A DNA stretch of 64,000 nucleotides from Amoebidium appalachense (taxonomy: Eukaryota > Ichthyosporea), in NCBI GenBank assembly GCA_963693365.1, contig CAVNZM010000001.1:4836001-4900000 (forward strand), written 5' to 3'. A program made the position numbers and the translations under genes. The stretch's first letter is position 1; each line of letters begins with the position of its first letter. The notes below the pieces were generated by a model. It searched no databases. It was not told where the DNA came from and was given only the letters and a program-made list of their open reading frames with translations. Positions 1 through 38,906 of the stretch are shown one piece after another.

Positions 1-240
1 GAACAAATGACCATACACACAACACGTCAAACACATGTCAACCCCCCCCCTCCCCCCTCCCCCCCGGGGGGGGGGGGGGGGGGCATGCGGCCCTTGTATT
101 CCGTCTGCTTTCCTCACACTCCCGACCGTACCATGTTGTCCCACGTAACCATACACCTCTTGCAATCACATCACACCCAAACACACACACACACACCACA
201 CGCACGAACACCTCCCTTCCCCTTGCCTCGCTTTCACAAG

Positions 241-422
241 TACTGGGCTCTGTTCCGTATCTTCTGGCTGCAATTGTTCTGGTTTCCGTTTGGTGTGATC
301 CTGTTTGTGGCCATTAAGTTTCTTTGTCTGTTTGAATGTTTGCAACCCTCTAATGCATACATTTCCCCCCCCCTCCCCCGCCCCAAACCTCTCACACACA
401 CAAGCACGCGCGCACACACACA

Positions 423-499
<77 letters not shown>

Positions 500-674
500 C
501 CACTTTCCATGGACCAGCTTCAAAGTTGTTGCTAAAGCAGAAACCCTCAACCTCCAAACGTTTACTCAAAAGTTCATTCGGTCATTCCCCTACCGGCTAA
601 TGCAGATTGCCTTAATCGTATTGATCATTAAGGTGGTGAGGTTGTTCACGGGCAGTGAATTCCTGCCCATTTAG
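241..674 (+). CDS. Possible 3' end of a membrane-protein gene (two candidate exons)
   Basis: Exon 241-325 follows a CACAAG acceptor and encodes a strongly hydrophobic segment (YWALFRIFWLQLFWFPFG, then VILFVAIKFL). Exon 496-674 begins directly after a (CA)n array ending in CAG, joins in phase through a split Cys codon, contains a second hydrophobic segment (ALIVLIIKVV) and ends at TAG 672-674. Together they give about 86 residues with two likely membrane spans. The first segment loosely resembles the N-terminal membrane anchor of AGPAT/AUP1-type acyltransferases, but that is a guess. Weak points are the poor donor (GTCTGT), the absence of an upstream start in the window, and a repeat-like block just after the donor. 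It may not be a gene. Confidence 0.28.
361..494 (+). repeat. C-rich tract followed by (CA)n
   Basis: C-rich bases 361-395 lead into a nearly pure CA array (about 419-494) that ends in CAG. This is the same C-tract then CA order seen across the window. Confidence 0.95.
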
Positions 675-790
675 GCAAGACACAGCATAGTGCCCTGAGG
701 TACATATTTAAAATACATTCCAGGTATTGATAGATGGGGCTGCTATTAGCAGCCGCGTAACTACTATTATAAAGTCGAAGCTTAAGTAGT

Positions 791-876
791 CGGAGGAGGG
801 AGGGGGGGGGGGGGGGGGGGGGGGCACTCTTATTTCTTTATGTATTTATTTATTTATTTATTTATTTATTTTTCGG

Positions 877-932
<56 letters not shown>
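791..932 (+). repeat. G-run, (TTTA)n, TG and 42-nt G-run
   Basis: Poly-G at about 802-824, a (TTTA)n array at about 838-871, a short TG array, then roughly 42 consecutive G. Apart from these arrays I see no gene between 675 and 3174. Confidence 0.95.
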
Positions 933-935
<3 letters not shown>

Positions 936-1705
936 CATAAGTGCCATGTTTGGATCTAGGAGACTTGAACTTTTGATATTAAATAGACATTTTGCTGTGT
1001 ACCATATATGACGAACAAACGAAACATCTGGTGAGCAGGTGGTATGTACCATATGTAAAGTGCACGTACAAGCATACATCTGGGGCCGCTGTTAGTAGCT
1101 TAGACTCATCAAGCCACCAATTTTGAATGGCCATTGCTATATACACACATCACCTGTATGTCACGTCTTACTGAATGCATACATGTGTTAGTATTGCCTG
1201 ATATGGGTGTGGGGCATCCATTGGTAGCAACGCACCAATCAATTAATACATCCAGCACGTCGATCGTGACTGGCAAACACTACACCCTGCCCCGATCACG
1301 ATGCACGTATGATAGATCACACCGTTGTTAAAAGAGCTTTGCTATCAAGGAAAGACTGCTGAAATCTAAATAATGGCATGCCTTCAGGAAGAAGATTACG
1401 CTGGCGTTTGCCTTTTTTTATTATTAGAAATAACGATTGTGTGCATGCAATGGGTGCGATACCAGTCAGACTCCGCACGCTTCCACTCAATATATCCTCA
1501 CACTCACACGACTACATATAAACATGCCAGTCGATGTGTGCCAGCCAGCCAAGGGTTGTCCCTAGCTGAGCCACCATGTGAAGTGAAGAGCCCAAAATCT
1601 AGTCGTATTATGTATACGGCGAGAAATTGCGAGGCTGCCGGGCGTCTTGGTCAATTATTTAGTATTGAAGTTAACTTATAAAGGTTCTTCCTCCCAAAGC
1701 CGTGG

Positions 1706-1714
1706 GGGGCGGGG

Positions 1715-1754
<40 letters not shown>

Positions 1755-2330
1755 GGGGGGTGTCACAGACACAAGCGGGTGTGGGCCTGTGTACACGCAC
1801 ACAGACACACACACATGCACACGTGCACACACACACCCGCACACACACGCTCGTACACACACGCACACATACACACACCCGCACACACACCCGCACACAC
1901 ACACACGCACACTCACACTCGTACACACTCACACTCGTACACACACACACCCGCACACACACGCTCGTACACACACGCACGCACACACACACCCGCACAC
2001 ACACCCACACACCCACACCCGCACACACACACTCGTACACACACACACCCGCACACACACGCTCGTACACACACGCACACACACACACACCCGCACACAC
2101 ACCCGCACACACACACACTCGTACACACACACACCCGCACACACACACTCGCACACACACACACGCACACACACACCCGCACACACACCCGCACACACAC
2201 ACCCGCACACACACACCCGCACACACACACCCGCACACACACCCACACACACACACCCGCACACACACACCCGCACACACACCCGCACACACACACCCGC
2301 ACACACACACCCGCACACACACACACGTGT
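1706..2330 (+). repeat. Poly-G then a 530-bp imperfect CA array
   Basis: A poly-G stretch at about 1706-1753 is followed by a CA array broken at intervals by CCCGCAC, GCTCGTAC and similar variants. Long Thr/His and Cys/Val frames over it are repeat translations. Confidence 0.95.
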
Positions 2331-2749
2331 ACGTGCACGAACACATTCAAACACATACAGAAGCATTTGCAACATGTGCGCCCAGGCCTCTCACACAAGC
2401 CTCATCCACCTGTACTGCCTGGGCCGTTCATGAGCCAATGATTACTCAGTGTTATATTTTTGTACATACTTTTAAACTAAGCATAGTATTACGGAGCTCA
2501 TGCGCAATCAAGTACCTACTACATAGATCACACAATCACTCTGTTCTACTTGGGCTGCCTGCAACCCTTTGGCCAATCACTATGTACAGAAGATAGCCTA
2601 ATAAAGGTTTTATGCATCGCACGTCCATTTGAACTCTTCGCATTCGGATAAGGTATATTCATACATATTTCACTGCATATCCACATACAACATATATCTC
2701 GTAGTTATCTAGCCCTCTACACCTGTTCAAAGCCTCCAATGTCGATGAT

Positions 2750-2762
2750 CCCCCCCCCCCCC

Positions 2763-2794
<32 letters not shown>

Positions 2795-2815
2795 CCCCCT
2801 CCGCCTCCCTTCCCC
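2750..2815 (+). repeat. Poly-C tract
   Basis: About 43 C with one interrupting T, then C-rich sequence. It lies beyond the 3' end of the E3 ligase gene, whose stop is at 3175. Confidence 0.95.
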
Positions 2816-3174
2816 TACATTAATTCATACGAATTTATGCATTCAGAACCAAAAGAAATAAACAAGGAAGGCTAGAACTGAGCTTGTGTCACGGATGGTC
2901 TCTGCACCTTCGAAACACGCGTCAGACACAGCGCAATTTGATGGATCGTTTGCAGCAAATACCACACGGGGAGAAATTGTGCCACATTCCTTCATATATT
3001 AATTAAACACAGGTATGTATTACAAAAAAAACCTGCACGCACTTGCTGAGTTGCACATTCTCTTAACACCCGCCCGCACAACGCAACATCGACATCCCAT
3101 GAGATTCGACAGCCAGTCAAAAATGCCACCCCGCCATGCCCACAAATGGTAGGGGAAAACGTGGTGTGATCGGT

Positions 3175-22929
<19,755 letters not shown>

Positions 22930-23069
22930 CTGAAACAGCCACAAATCTGATTTCAAATCATCGTGGAGGCAACCCAACTCCCACCTACTGTTTTTCACTT
23001 CAATATCAGGTGTGTTAGTGGTGAGGTGACATGAGAACAGCAGGGGAGAAGGGGGGGGGGGGGGGGGTC

Positions 23070-29231
<6,162 letters not shown>

Positions 29232-30850
29232 GTACAACCCCTTGTCATTTAATTACTGCATAAGAAACAGCACTGGACTTCACACAACAAAGAAAAGTAG
29301 AGCGAAAAAAGCCTATAAATAATGATAAACACGGGGCTTGTATCCTCCCACTGCTTGGATCAAGTGGTTTTGAATTCAGCCGTGAGTGTATGGTGTGTAA
29401 CCGATGCCCATATAGCCCTGTATGTATAAATGTCCGTTTTTGCCTGCATCTGTGCGTGCGAAACGATGGCGGAAGTGTGTATATGCGAGTGTGCCTGTGT
29501 TTTCTTTATGCTGATTTGTGTAATGCACACGTAAGCGTCACAAAAAGACCTGCAACTGTTCGCTGACTGAGATGTGAGGGATCGATCATGAACGACATCA
29601 AGACGTACACCTACCTTGTGTGCAGGTGTTCCCGTACAGTGTCACTCCAAGATCTCTGAGATCGTCATCTTACGGCTGCTATACGCTCAAAAATATTCGG
29701 TTTCAGAGCTCTATTGTGTCTTCTGCAAACATGCAGATCCACTTGAGCAAAAATCGACCGTGACAGGGATCTTAAACCACAGGGATCTTAAACCACAAGT
29801 CAACGCTAATAAAGTGCCTACAAACCCATCTATGCTCACAATTCCCGTGTCTTCATACACAGGCGTAAGATTAAACAGTGTCAACTAGTTTCATGGGTGA
29901 GACGAACCTGTACGTTAAAGGGCCATGAGCCCCATTAGCCTCTAGATCTTGCCTCAGCATGGACACGTGTAGCTCGACCTTGCCTCCCTAACTTTGCGAA
30001 AGGCGGCGCGTGAATTTAGATGCGCATGCAGGCGTGAAACTAAAGCAATATGCAGAAAGAAAGAGTATGCGCGCTGGATTCAACACAACTAGCAGCAACA
30101 ACACAACTAGCAGCAACGAATCTCAAAAACTTCGAATTCGCCGAACCTTGGCAACTGGGTGAAGGCTTGAACTCGACGGCTGGCTGCTGGCAGATCGGAA
30201 AGAATTTCGAGGCTGGTGCCTTCTAAACCAATCAAACAAGTCGAATTTGTGCCTTTTATGGCTCGTATCCTGGTGTCCAAGCATCATATCTTAGCCCATA
30301 TCGATACGATCGTAATTTGCGGATATGTTAGGATATGGCCGACTCTGCTCCCAGAATCTCCAGATATCCTATGCTACATTAGGACGGTGCATGATCACTC
30401 ACCAACGAAACATCAGAAATTGCTTGTGTTTCAAGGTTTACATGTGATTTTCTGCGTGTATGTAGTCTGATGCATATGCACCTGTGATATGCAGAATGTT
30501 TGTGAAGATTTTTTTCGTTGCGCGATCTTTGTGTCGGTCAGCCGCTGGACGTTTTAACGGCTGGATGTTTTCCTCGAGTCCCGAGTGCAGTACTGTTGTC
30601 ATCTTTAATGTGATCACCATTTAATAGTTGTCATCTTGATATGATCACCGTATTTAATGTGTGTATTATACATGCGGCATCCGTTGTGTTTTTGGGTTGT
30701 TTATAAATTTCTTTTGGTGTTGTAGTTTTGGTTGCTGTGTGTGTGTGTGTGTGTGTGCGCGCGCGCGCGCGCCCGTGTGTGCGTGTGCGTGTGTGTGTGT
30801 GTGCGTGCTGATATTGGGGGTGGTGGTGGTGGTATGACGTGTGTGTGTGT

Positions 30851-30908
<58 letters not shown>

Positions 30909-31560
30909 ACACTTTCTGTGATGATTGCAACCGGTTTACCATAACGATCGCGAGGCAGCACTTGCATTACACTTTACAACTACATATATATATATAATTC
31001 GCCTATCGGTGCATAAGTATTAATAGAAAGATCCATGGTTTACTATCTACCACGCTAATCGAAACGTGCCAATCGCACCCAAATAAAGAATATATTCCTA
31101 ACCTGCACATATGCTCGATACCGTCATTCATACGTTCACTTCATATCATCAGCTTTCAAAGTTCAAAAAAACATCGTCCAAATGGGCAAAGTTCAACATC
31201 ATGTAGGGCTAATAGTCAAACACATGCTTCACCTGCCCGAGCTCGGTCACACTTCAATCTAGATTACATCGCTTCTACCTTGACAACAAAAGTTCCAGCA
31301 TCCAAATATCACTGAAGAGCTCTACAACAAAAGTTCCAGCATCCAAATATCACTGAAGAGCTCAAACAAAAAAGAAGGGATCCGTGAGAACGGGGCAAAA
31401 AAAAAAGGAGAAGAAGAAGAAGAAGAAGAAGGAAAAAAAAAAAGAAAAAAAGAAAAGGCATGGAGAGAGATAGCCATAAAGGCACAGAGGAACATCAATG
31501 AAGCCCAGCCCCAATAAAACTCTACACCCCTTCTGTTCACCCAACAGACCCACCCTCATC
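29232..31560. other. Intergenic block between LRR gene and kinase gene
   Basis: No coding exon recognised. The block is microsatellite-poor until 30.7 kb. It contains a 17-bp tandem duplication near 29765-29800, the TG/G composite at 30737-30905, a (TA)n stretch near 30985, and a 41-bp tandem duplication (31283 and 31324) just downstream of the kinase stop codon. Confidence 0.6.
30737..30905 (+). repeat. (TG)n/(CG)n then an about 55-nt G-run
   Basis: TG, GCGC, TG, GGT units, then the longest uninterrupted G-run I noticed (about 30851-30905). Confidence 0.95.
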
Positions 31561-31858
31561 CTACATTGCCAGCTGCTCCTTGCTCACATTCCTCAGACAT
31601 TCCAACGCCTGTGACGCAGTCCATCTTCTCTGCACGTCCACACATAGAAGGCGGTAGAGCAACGCGGAAAAGACTTTGGGCATCCGCGCCCATCTCTGAG
31701 CCTCCTGCCCTCGGTGCCTGCCCTGTGTGTACAGACTGAACGTCGTGTCTGACAGGGACGCCCGTGCCCATGGCAACCTCCCTGTCACCTATTTGGAGAA
31801 AAAACAACAACAACAGGTTAGCCAAACGGCATTCAGTGAGTCGGTATTGCCCCCGCCC

Positions 31859-31899
<41 letters not shown>

Positions 31900-33940
31900 G
31901 GGCAATGCAGAAAAAAGCACAACAGGCAACTGAGCGACACATTGCAAAATCAAGAAGGGCGGAGCGACGAAGGGCACCGGGCGGACGGACGGGCGGGCGG
32001 ACGGGGGGGGGGGGGGGGGGGGGGGGGGATTAGGTGGTGGCAAACCATGTAGGCAAAGAAAAATTTGCCCAAAAATTAAAAAATGAAGCACAAAATTCAT
32101 GACCTGCAGGTAGAAAGTGCTTGAACAGAGCCCATCCTCAGGGGGTTTCAACGCCAGCAGGCGCGCAAAACCGCCTTGGCCAAAGGCTATTCAGAGTTGT
32201 TGATGAAGCAGCAAAAAGAACATATTCAGTCACACGCAAGCATTTGCAACCACAGCAACCCCAAGCAAACAAGCAGAGAAAAGGTCGGACTTTCAAAAAA
32301 CTTCCCAATCCCCTAACTTTTTTGGAAGAGAGGTTCAGCAGAGTAGAGTAAGAGCAGAGAAGGGAAGGTGAGTGGAGAGCTAATGGGGGAAGGGAGTATA
32401 GCAGAGACAGGACAATAAACAAAACACAAGCAAAAAGCAAAACACATGAGCAAAAAAAAAAAAAACCCCCGAATTCAAAACGGCAGAATAAAAAGGGGAG
32501 GTTTGAGGGAGTCGGCATTCAGGACACAGTATGATGCAGAATATCACAGCAACTAGCTCACGAGGTATACAAACAAAGACACACGAGGGTATTCAAGCCT
32601 GCGATGCACACCGGAGGGGGGGGGAGGGGGGAGGGAGGGGGGACAGGATTTGCAGCGCAACAAGCAAGCTTTGTGGCCACAGCCTTAAAGCTAGGTATGC
32701 CGAAAGCGCGAAGGGAAAGAAAAGAAAACACAAGAAGAACCACGGAGGGCCGCGGCGGGGTGGGGAGGGGGGGGGGGGGGGGGGGGGGGAAGGCAAGAAC
32801 AACACAGGAGGAGAGGCTTCGAAAAGACGAGGCAAGAACCTGGGTAGGGAAAAGAAAGGGAATGGGCAGGGGGGGAGGGGAGGGTTCCCGTCGTGCAAAA
32901 CACACCTTCCTATCAACTCTACCTACCTTTACCACAAAGTCCTTCTTTGAAAACGAGTACACTGCTACCCTAGAAACACTGCGAACACTTGTGATATCTC
33001 TTCATCTCCGAAGCTATCATGGGATGAATCTAGTTAGAAGTGAGGGAACGAGGTGCTATGGATGTAGGGCAAAAGTCTCGGTCGATATGTAAGGCGGGTG
33101 GGTGGGGAGGGTGGGGAAGGATGCAAGAAATGTACCCACCATGCAGTGCAATACTATGCCGGCAGACCAAACATCGGCCGGCCGCCTGTCAATGCTGCCC
33201 CCGCTTGTTCGCCTGGCCGGGCTGCTGGTCGTGCGTATCAAGCTCGGACACATATATGCAGGTGTGCCCCCAAGCACTCTTGGCGTCGAATCCTGCCCCG
33301 AGGACAAATTGCCACAGTCCGACATACCAAAGTCGCACAACAGGAGCGTTTTCCGGTCATCGGTTAGGAGAATGTTTTCGCACTTGACGTCTCCGTGCAC
33401 GATCCCGTTTGCGTGCAGGTGTGCCAGTGCTGAAAAAAGCTGCAGGGCAAACTCGAGAACTAGCTCCCTCGGTAGCCCCTGCTCCCTTGGTATAACAGCC
33501 AGGAGATCCCCCCCGGAAAGATAAGGGGTCACCAAAACTGCCTCTGAGCTCGAAACGTGAACATCGAGGAGACGTATAACGTTAGGGTGCTTGATTCTCT
33601 GCAAAACCTCGAGCTCCTTTAGAATAATCTCGTCTCCGATGGGCCCCCTGCCTATGACCTTTAGCACCACTTCCCTGTCAGTGACACTGTCGTGTGCTAG
33701 GTGGACATCACTGCTAGAGCCCCGGAATATACTCGAGGAGAGAAGCTCATATCGCCCAGCAGGACCTGTTATGTCTGAAAATTTCCGCCCGCACGCACAA
33801 AAAGACCGATCCCACGGAAGGTTGCTTTGCGTTGTACATACAGCCGCAGCCGTTGCAAGAGAAAGGCACATAGCCTCTTGGTAATTTATCTGTTCTGGAG
33901 GCATTTCAGGGAGGCAACACGAATTAACTTCAGGGGCCAT
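31561..33940 (-). CDS. Serine/threonine protein kinase (non-RD, HGD catalytic loop)
   Basis: Phosphorylates Ser/Thr residues using ATP; substrate unknown. Two exons, 33940-33136 and 31781-31561 (stop TAG 31563-31561), joined through a split Gly codon; 341 aa. ATG 33940 is the first in-frame Met that leaves a plausible N-terminal tail of about 60 residues. Visible kinase landmarks: degenerate Gly-loop IFRGSSSDVHLA (71-82), VVLK with Lys94, helix C Glu near 109 in IILKELEVLQRIKHPNVI, catalytic loop HGDVKCEN (182-189; Asp184, Asn189), DFG 203-205, GGTPAYMCPS where APE is expected, ADVWSAGIVLHCM (255-267), then RLPWARASL after the intron. HGD replaces HRD. KCEN occurs in TSSK/CAMK-group kinases, but family assignment is not firm. 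All essential catalytic residues are present, so it is probably active. Confidence 0.93.
31860..32029 (+). repeat. G-runs in the kinase intron
   Basis: G-runs at about 31861-31897 and 32005-32028, inside the kinase intron 31782-33135. A short copy of a dispersed repeat lies at about 32117-32146 on the minus strand. Confidence 0.9.
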
Positions 33941-36060
33941 GAGAGAAAGATTCAACGCGCCGGCTGGAGCGCCAAACTTCGAAAGCCAGGAGGAAAGGAT
34001 GGAATCAGCAGCTTTGCTTTGGGAGGGAAAGGTTGTAGGCGCGCACGGAAACACGCATACTCATATGGTGTATGTCGTCAAAAAGGGCATAGGTGGGGCG
34101 AAAAAAGGACGAAAAAAAAAGCGTGAACAGCTTCAAAGGCAATTCTTCAACCCCTGTTCAAACGTATCCCCTTCTTTCATACTAAAAATACTGACTGCCC
34201 CTCCAACTCAAGCAACCCCTTGGGAAACACACAAGCGCATTAACCCTGGGTAAAATTACATACTGTTCGCGAAAGAAAAGGTGGTAAGGGCGAACACACG
34301 GCCAACTTGAGGGCACACAAAGGTAAAATGCATACACCATGCGCGACCGTTCAGGATTCATAATCGATGGCTGGATATCGATGCGTGATGCAAACGCAAT
34401 CGATGCCAATGCTTCGTTTCAGGTATTGGGCGGCTGTGGATATGCATGGTTCTTGGCCAATGAAAAGGAGTCTCTTGGGTACACTCGACTTCATATGTAA
34501 TAATAATAGACACATTGAAGTTGAGGTCAGTGCATGAATGAATAAATCCATCACCTGTCAAATATTCAAATGGCCTTGTTGTGTATTCAGAATACCATTA
34601 GGGCTATGTAGGAGTAGGGCGCGCACAAAAAACATGCTGTGCCGGGCCGGGCACGGAAGTCACCGGGACACATGTAGTCACCTCGATTTTGTTAAGGCAC
34701 ACTGCTTGCAGCGAGGGATATATTTCAACCTTTGTTATCCACGTGTACATGGAATGGCACAAGCACAGTACCAAATAAAATGATTGTTTGATATGCAGGT
34801 AGCAGCTTTACAGTATACGGTGGTGTAGGATAAACGGTAAAGGTCAAAGTAAAACCCTTTTATGTATGTGTACATATAGCTAATACGTGCAGTTCCTCAT
34901 TTGTGGCTAAATACTGAGCGTTGATACGTCCGAGGCGCAGTCATGAGCTTGTGACGTTACCCATGTTTTGGAGCACGTACCGGCGATCACTTCTTGGAAG
35001 CTCAGGGAAAAGGCATTCAATGATTCAACACACCACAATATACATTCTTCTAACTAATACCCCCCCTCCTCTTTTTATGTTTTTTTCTCCTGATCAGTTC
35101 ATGCCACACACAGGGTATCCTGTGCAGGTCTGAGTCCCCAAACACTCCACAATGGTGCGGGGCTTTATGTCATTATGAGAATCCTGAAATTTCGCTATCA
35201 TCAGCAGAAAGCATGAGAAATAGGTGTTATTGATCAATTTACTGTTTATCAAACACTTTTTTTACCATTTTTATACTTTCTTTAATGATATTGCTTTATG
35301 CAAATTGTTAATCCTTTGAGTCGCTGTTTGCGTTTTTTTGGTTCTGCGAAATCTACTAGAGCCCACGCCATGCGTTTTGATTGGTTACTTGGTAGTTATT
35401 GCCTTATTGGTCTGTTCATGTTCCAATCAGAACTGGCCGGTCGAACCCGATATGGAAGCCGAGCAAGGGCCGCCCAAGAGCAGACTTCGGATGCCCGGCA
35501 TGAGACCAAAATAAGCCTTTACAGTGGCGTATTTTGTAACAATGAATGTATTGAGCTTCGTATCATTTCATTTACAAGCGCACTTCGCCTGCGAATAATT
35601 GAAACAACATCCCTGCCTGAAAGTTGCAGTCTTGGGGGCCGGCTAAACTGCTAGTTACATAGGTCACATTCCCAGGTTATGGTTGGCATGCCAACGATAA
35701 AATATTCTAATTTGCTTCTTACAATAATTGCTGTTTCAAAAATAATATAGTATTGAGCTTTTTGACGTATAAAAAAAATCTCTTGCTAATAGTTTATCAA
35801 TTCTAATTTTTAACTAATTCTAATAGCTGTGGTCACCGTGAGTGTGGTGGCCGGAGTATGAGACTGGGGGATTGGTACGTGGACGTGGTCAGTCACATCC
35901 GAAATTCCTGAGATATCAAGAAGAAACAAAATGATCAACTTTTATCCCTGGCATGTGGACGGTTAGAATGGCAGGGTGTGGCTTCCATGCGTGATGTCCG
36001 CGGAAGTTCCGGGTCCGAAAAGGGCTGTCACGGTGCGGTTGTGGCCTCAGCTGCCGTATG
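33941..36060. other. Intergenic, upstream of the kinase gene
   Basis: No coding exon, RNA gene or microsatellite recognised. Short unremarkable reading frames only. The kinase promoter presumably lies in its first part. Confidence 0.6.
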
Positions 36061-36082
36061 ACCAAATAAATGATTTGGGGGA

Positions 36083-36116
36083 GGGGGGAGACTGAGAGAG
36101 AGACAGAGAGAAAGAA

Positions 36117-36148
<32 letters not shown>

Positions 36149-36186
36149 TCTAGAGAGAGAGAGAGAGAGAGAGATCCAGAGAGATC

Positions 36187-36279
<93 letters not shown>

Positions 36280-36373
36280 TGAGAGAGAGAGAGAGAGAGA
36301 GAGGCGAGAGAGAGAGAGAGAGAGGGGGGGGGGGGGGGGGGGGAGAGAGAGAGAGAGAGAGAGAGAGACTCGA

Positions 36374-36404
<31 letters not shown>

Positions 36405-36453
36405 AGGGAGAGGAGAGAGACTGAGAGAGAGAGACAGGAGAGAGAGAGTGTGT
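36083..36453 (+). repeat. (GA)n array, left of the nested element
   Basis: GA arrays interrupted by G-runs and TCTAGA-type breaks, ending in a short TG array at about 36449-36462. Confidence 0.95.
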
Positions 36454-36460
36454 GTGTGTG

Positions 36461-37261
36461 TGATAAGTCGCCTATGAGCCACATGTGGCTCATTCAAGCC
36501 GAACGAGCCACCAGAGTGGCCCGTTTCAGGCGACCCCCCTACAGCTTAGTGGTCGAGAGTCGCGCGCGCTTTCTTGGTATGCCCAGTTAGCTGCTGAAGT
36601 TCCTGCCTTTTTTGTCTCTGGACCAAGGTGATTGGTGAAAAAAAAGAGGGTGCCAGCGCTTGTCAACCAACAAGGGGTACTGCGTGTTTTCTTCCGCATT
36701 CCTCGTCTGTCGCCAGATCAAAATTGGCCCAGGATCCCTCCGGAGCGGGTGAACCGCTGGAAAACGCTACATAGTGAACTCGATAAAAAAGACAACATAA
36801 AGCCTTCAAACTTTGCCCTGGGCAAGCTACCACACTGCTTTTTGCTTTCTACTACTTCTTGAAGGGCCCGCGCTCCTTTGGGCGACCATATTTTGACAAA
36901 ACCCAGAATTTGCCCGGAAAGCCCCATGGAGTCAGGCTCGATTCCGCCCGAATGTGCGGACCCACATTTCCGGTGGAAGAGGGGCGACCCTCTACAGGAC
37001 GCTACATAGTGAACTCGATGAAAACACAACAAAAAACCCCGAAATTCTGTGACTAGCATGCCCACACTAATTTCTTTATTTGCTACTAATTACTATATGG
37101 TGTAGCGCACCGTGGGGAGACGATATTTGGCACGTAGCCAAAAATTCGTCCAGAAAATCCAGTTTTTCGCTGGCAGCGCCAAGTTCGTAGCGCAATCTGA
37201 AGCAGTTATCAGAAACAAACCTACGTGTTCTTGCTACCACCTACTGAGGCGGTGTCTCCTT

Positions 37262-37312
<51 letters not shown>

Positions 37313-37535
37313 AAAAGGGACGCCTGAGTAGATGTAAAACGTCGCACGTGCGGCAACACGTCAGTACGTGTTAGGTGTTCTTGCATGGTGTCCACGTGAC
37401 CTTTAGGTTGTCATGAACGTCGGTGTGCAGTTTTTTTCTGAGTTTCGTGTTTTTACCACTACTTGTATAAGGATCGCGCGCAACTTGTCGAACGAGCCAC
37501 ATAAGTAGTGGCTCGATCTTGCCGGCGGCTTATCA
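36461..37535. mobile_element. Candidate 1.07-kb inverted-repeat (MITE-like) element nested in (GA)n
   Basis: The left end starts TGATAAGTCGCC and carries the 16-bp palindrome GAGCCACATGTGGCTC followed by ATTC. The right end, read in reverse complement, starts TGATAAGCCGCC and carries GAGCCAC, a short spacer, then GTGGCTCGTTC. Matching inverted ends with matching subterminal hairpins, and (GA)n or TG on both outer sides, suggest a non-autonomous DNA transposon inserted in a microsatellite. No transposase frame is present. The interior holds diverged direct duplications sharing CTACATAGTGAACTCGAT (about 36768 and 37003) and a T-run of about 46 nt (37263-37308). No target-site duplication can be recognised in the repetitive flanks. 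Confidence 0.5.
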
Positions 37536-37540
37536 AGAGA

Positions 37541-38272
<732 letters not shown>

Positions 38273-38462
38273 GCAAACAGCTATAAAAAAACGTAAACAC
38301 TGGCCAAAAAAAAATAGAAGAAAAAGGCATTTGAAAACTTTTGAGAAACTTAAGTAAACTTTGTTCAGAAGGTAGACAACAATACTTTATATCAATCATT
38401 CAAACATAGCAGAGAGGCTCGCTAGTCCCGTCTACCCACTCCCTCCGAGTCCCCTCCCCCCC

Positions 38463-38583
<121 letters not shown>

Positions 38584-38651
38584 TGACACACACGCATGCA
38601 CACACACACTGTAGTACCGTATAGACACACACACGGCACCAGCACTGTTAC

Positions 38652-38906
38652 CCCCCCCCCCCCGTCTATAACTTGACATGCCCCGTACGACGGGATTTTT
38701 GAATTTGAACGGGGAGGGGGCCCGAGTAGTGAATATCGACATCCCGCCTGGTGGTACCCCCTGTTCCTCCTCCTGAAAAAAAACTAGGGCCCGTGTCGTT
38801 AGAGAATGTGATAGGGCATATTGGTGGTACACATCATGTGTGCCGCAGGCAACACAAAGCCGCTGTGACCTTACAAAGAACATACAAATAGTCAATCCGG
38901 CATACT
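38652..38906 (-). CDS. Unrecognised coding-like exons
   Basis: Two adjacent exon candidates share a frame. The upstream one ends CRIDYLYVLCK at a GTCACA donor (38870) and may start after CTCTTCTCAG near 38906. The next starts after a classical T-run acceptor TTTTTTTTCAG at 38772 and reads EEEQGVPPGGMSIFTTRA, then FKFKNPVVRGMSSYRR, before running into a G-run with a possible GTAACA donor at 38651. The intron is only about 95 nt. A third candidate at 39500-39448 (TTTVTTQPASPKKVPK) may belong to the same gene. I do not recognise the family and cannot place start or stop. Confidence 0.3.

Noticed and set aside
32138-32950. Pro/Gly- and Arg-rich frames inside the kinase intron
   Set aside because: Driven by G/C-runs and bounded by the two well-supported kinase exons.
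36537-36610. tRNA-like A-box CAGCTTAGTGG inside the GA-nested element
   Set aside because: No B-box GGTTCGA and no cloverleaf could be drawn.
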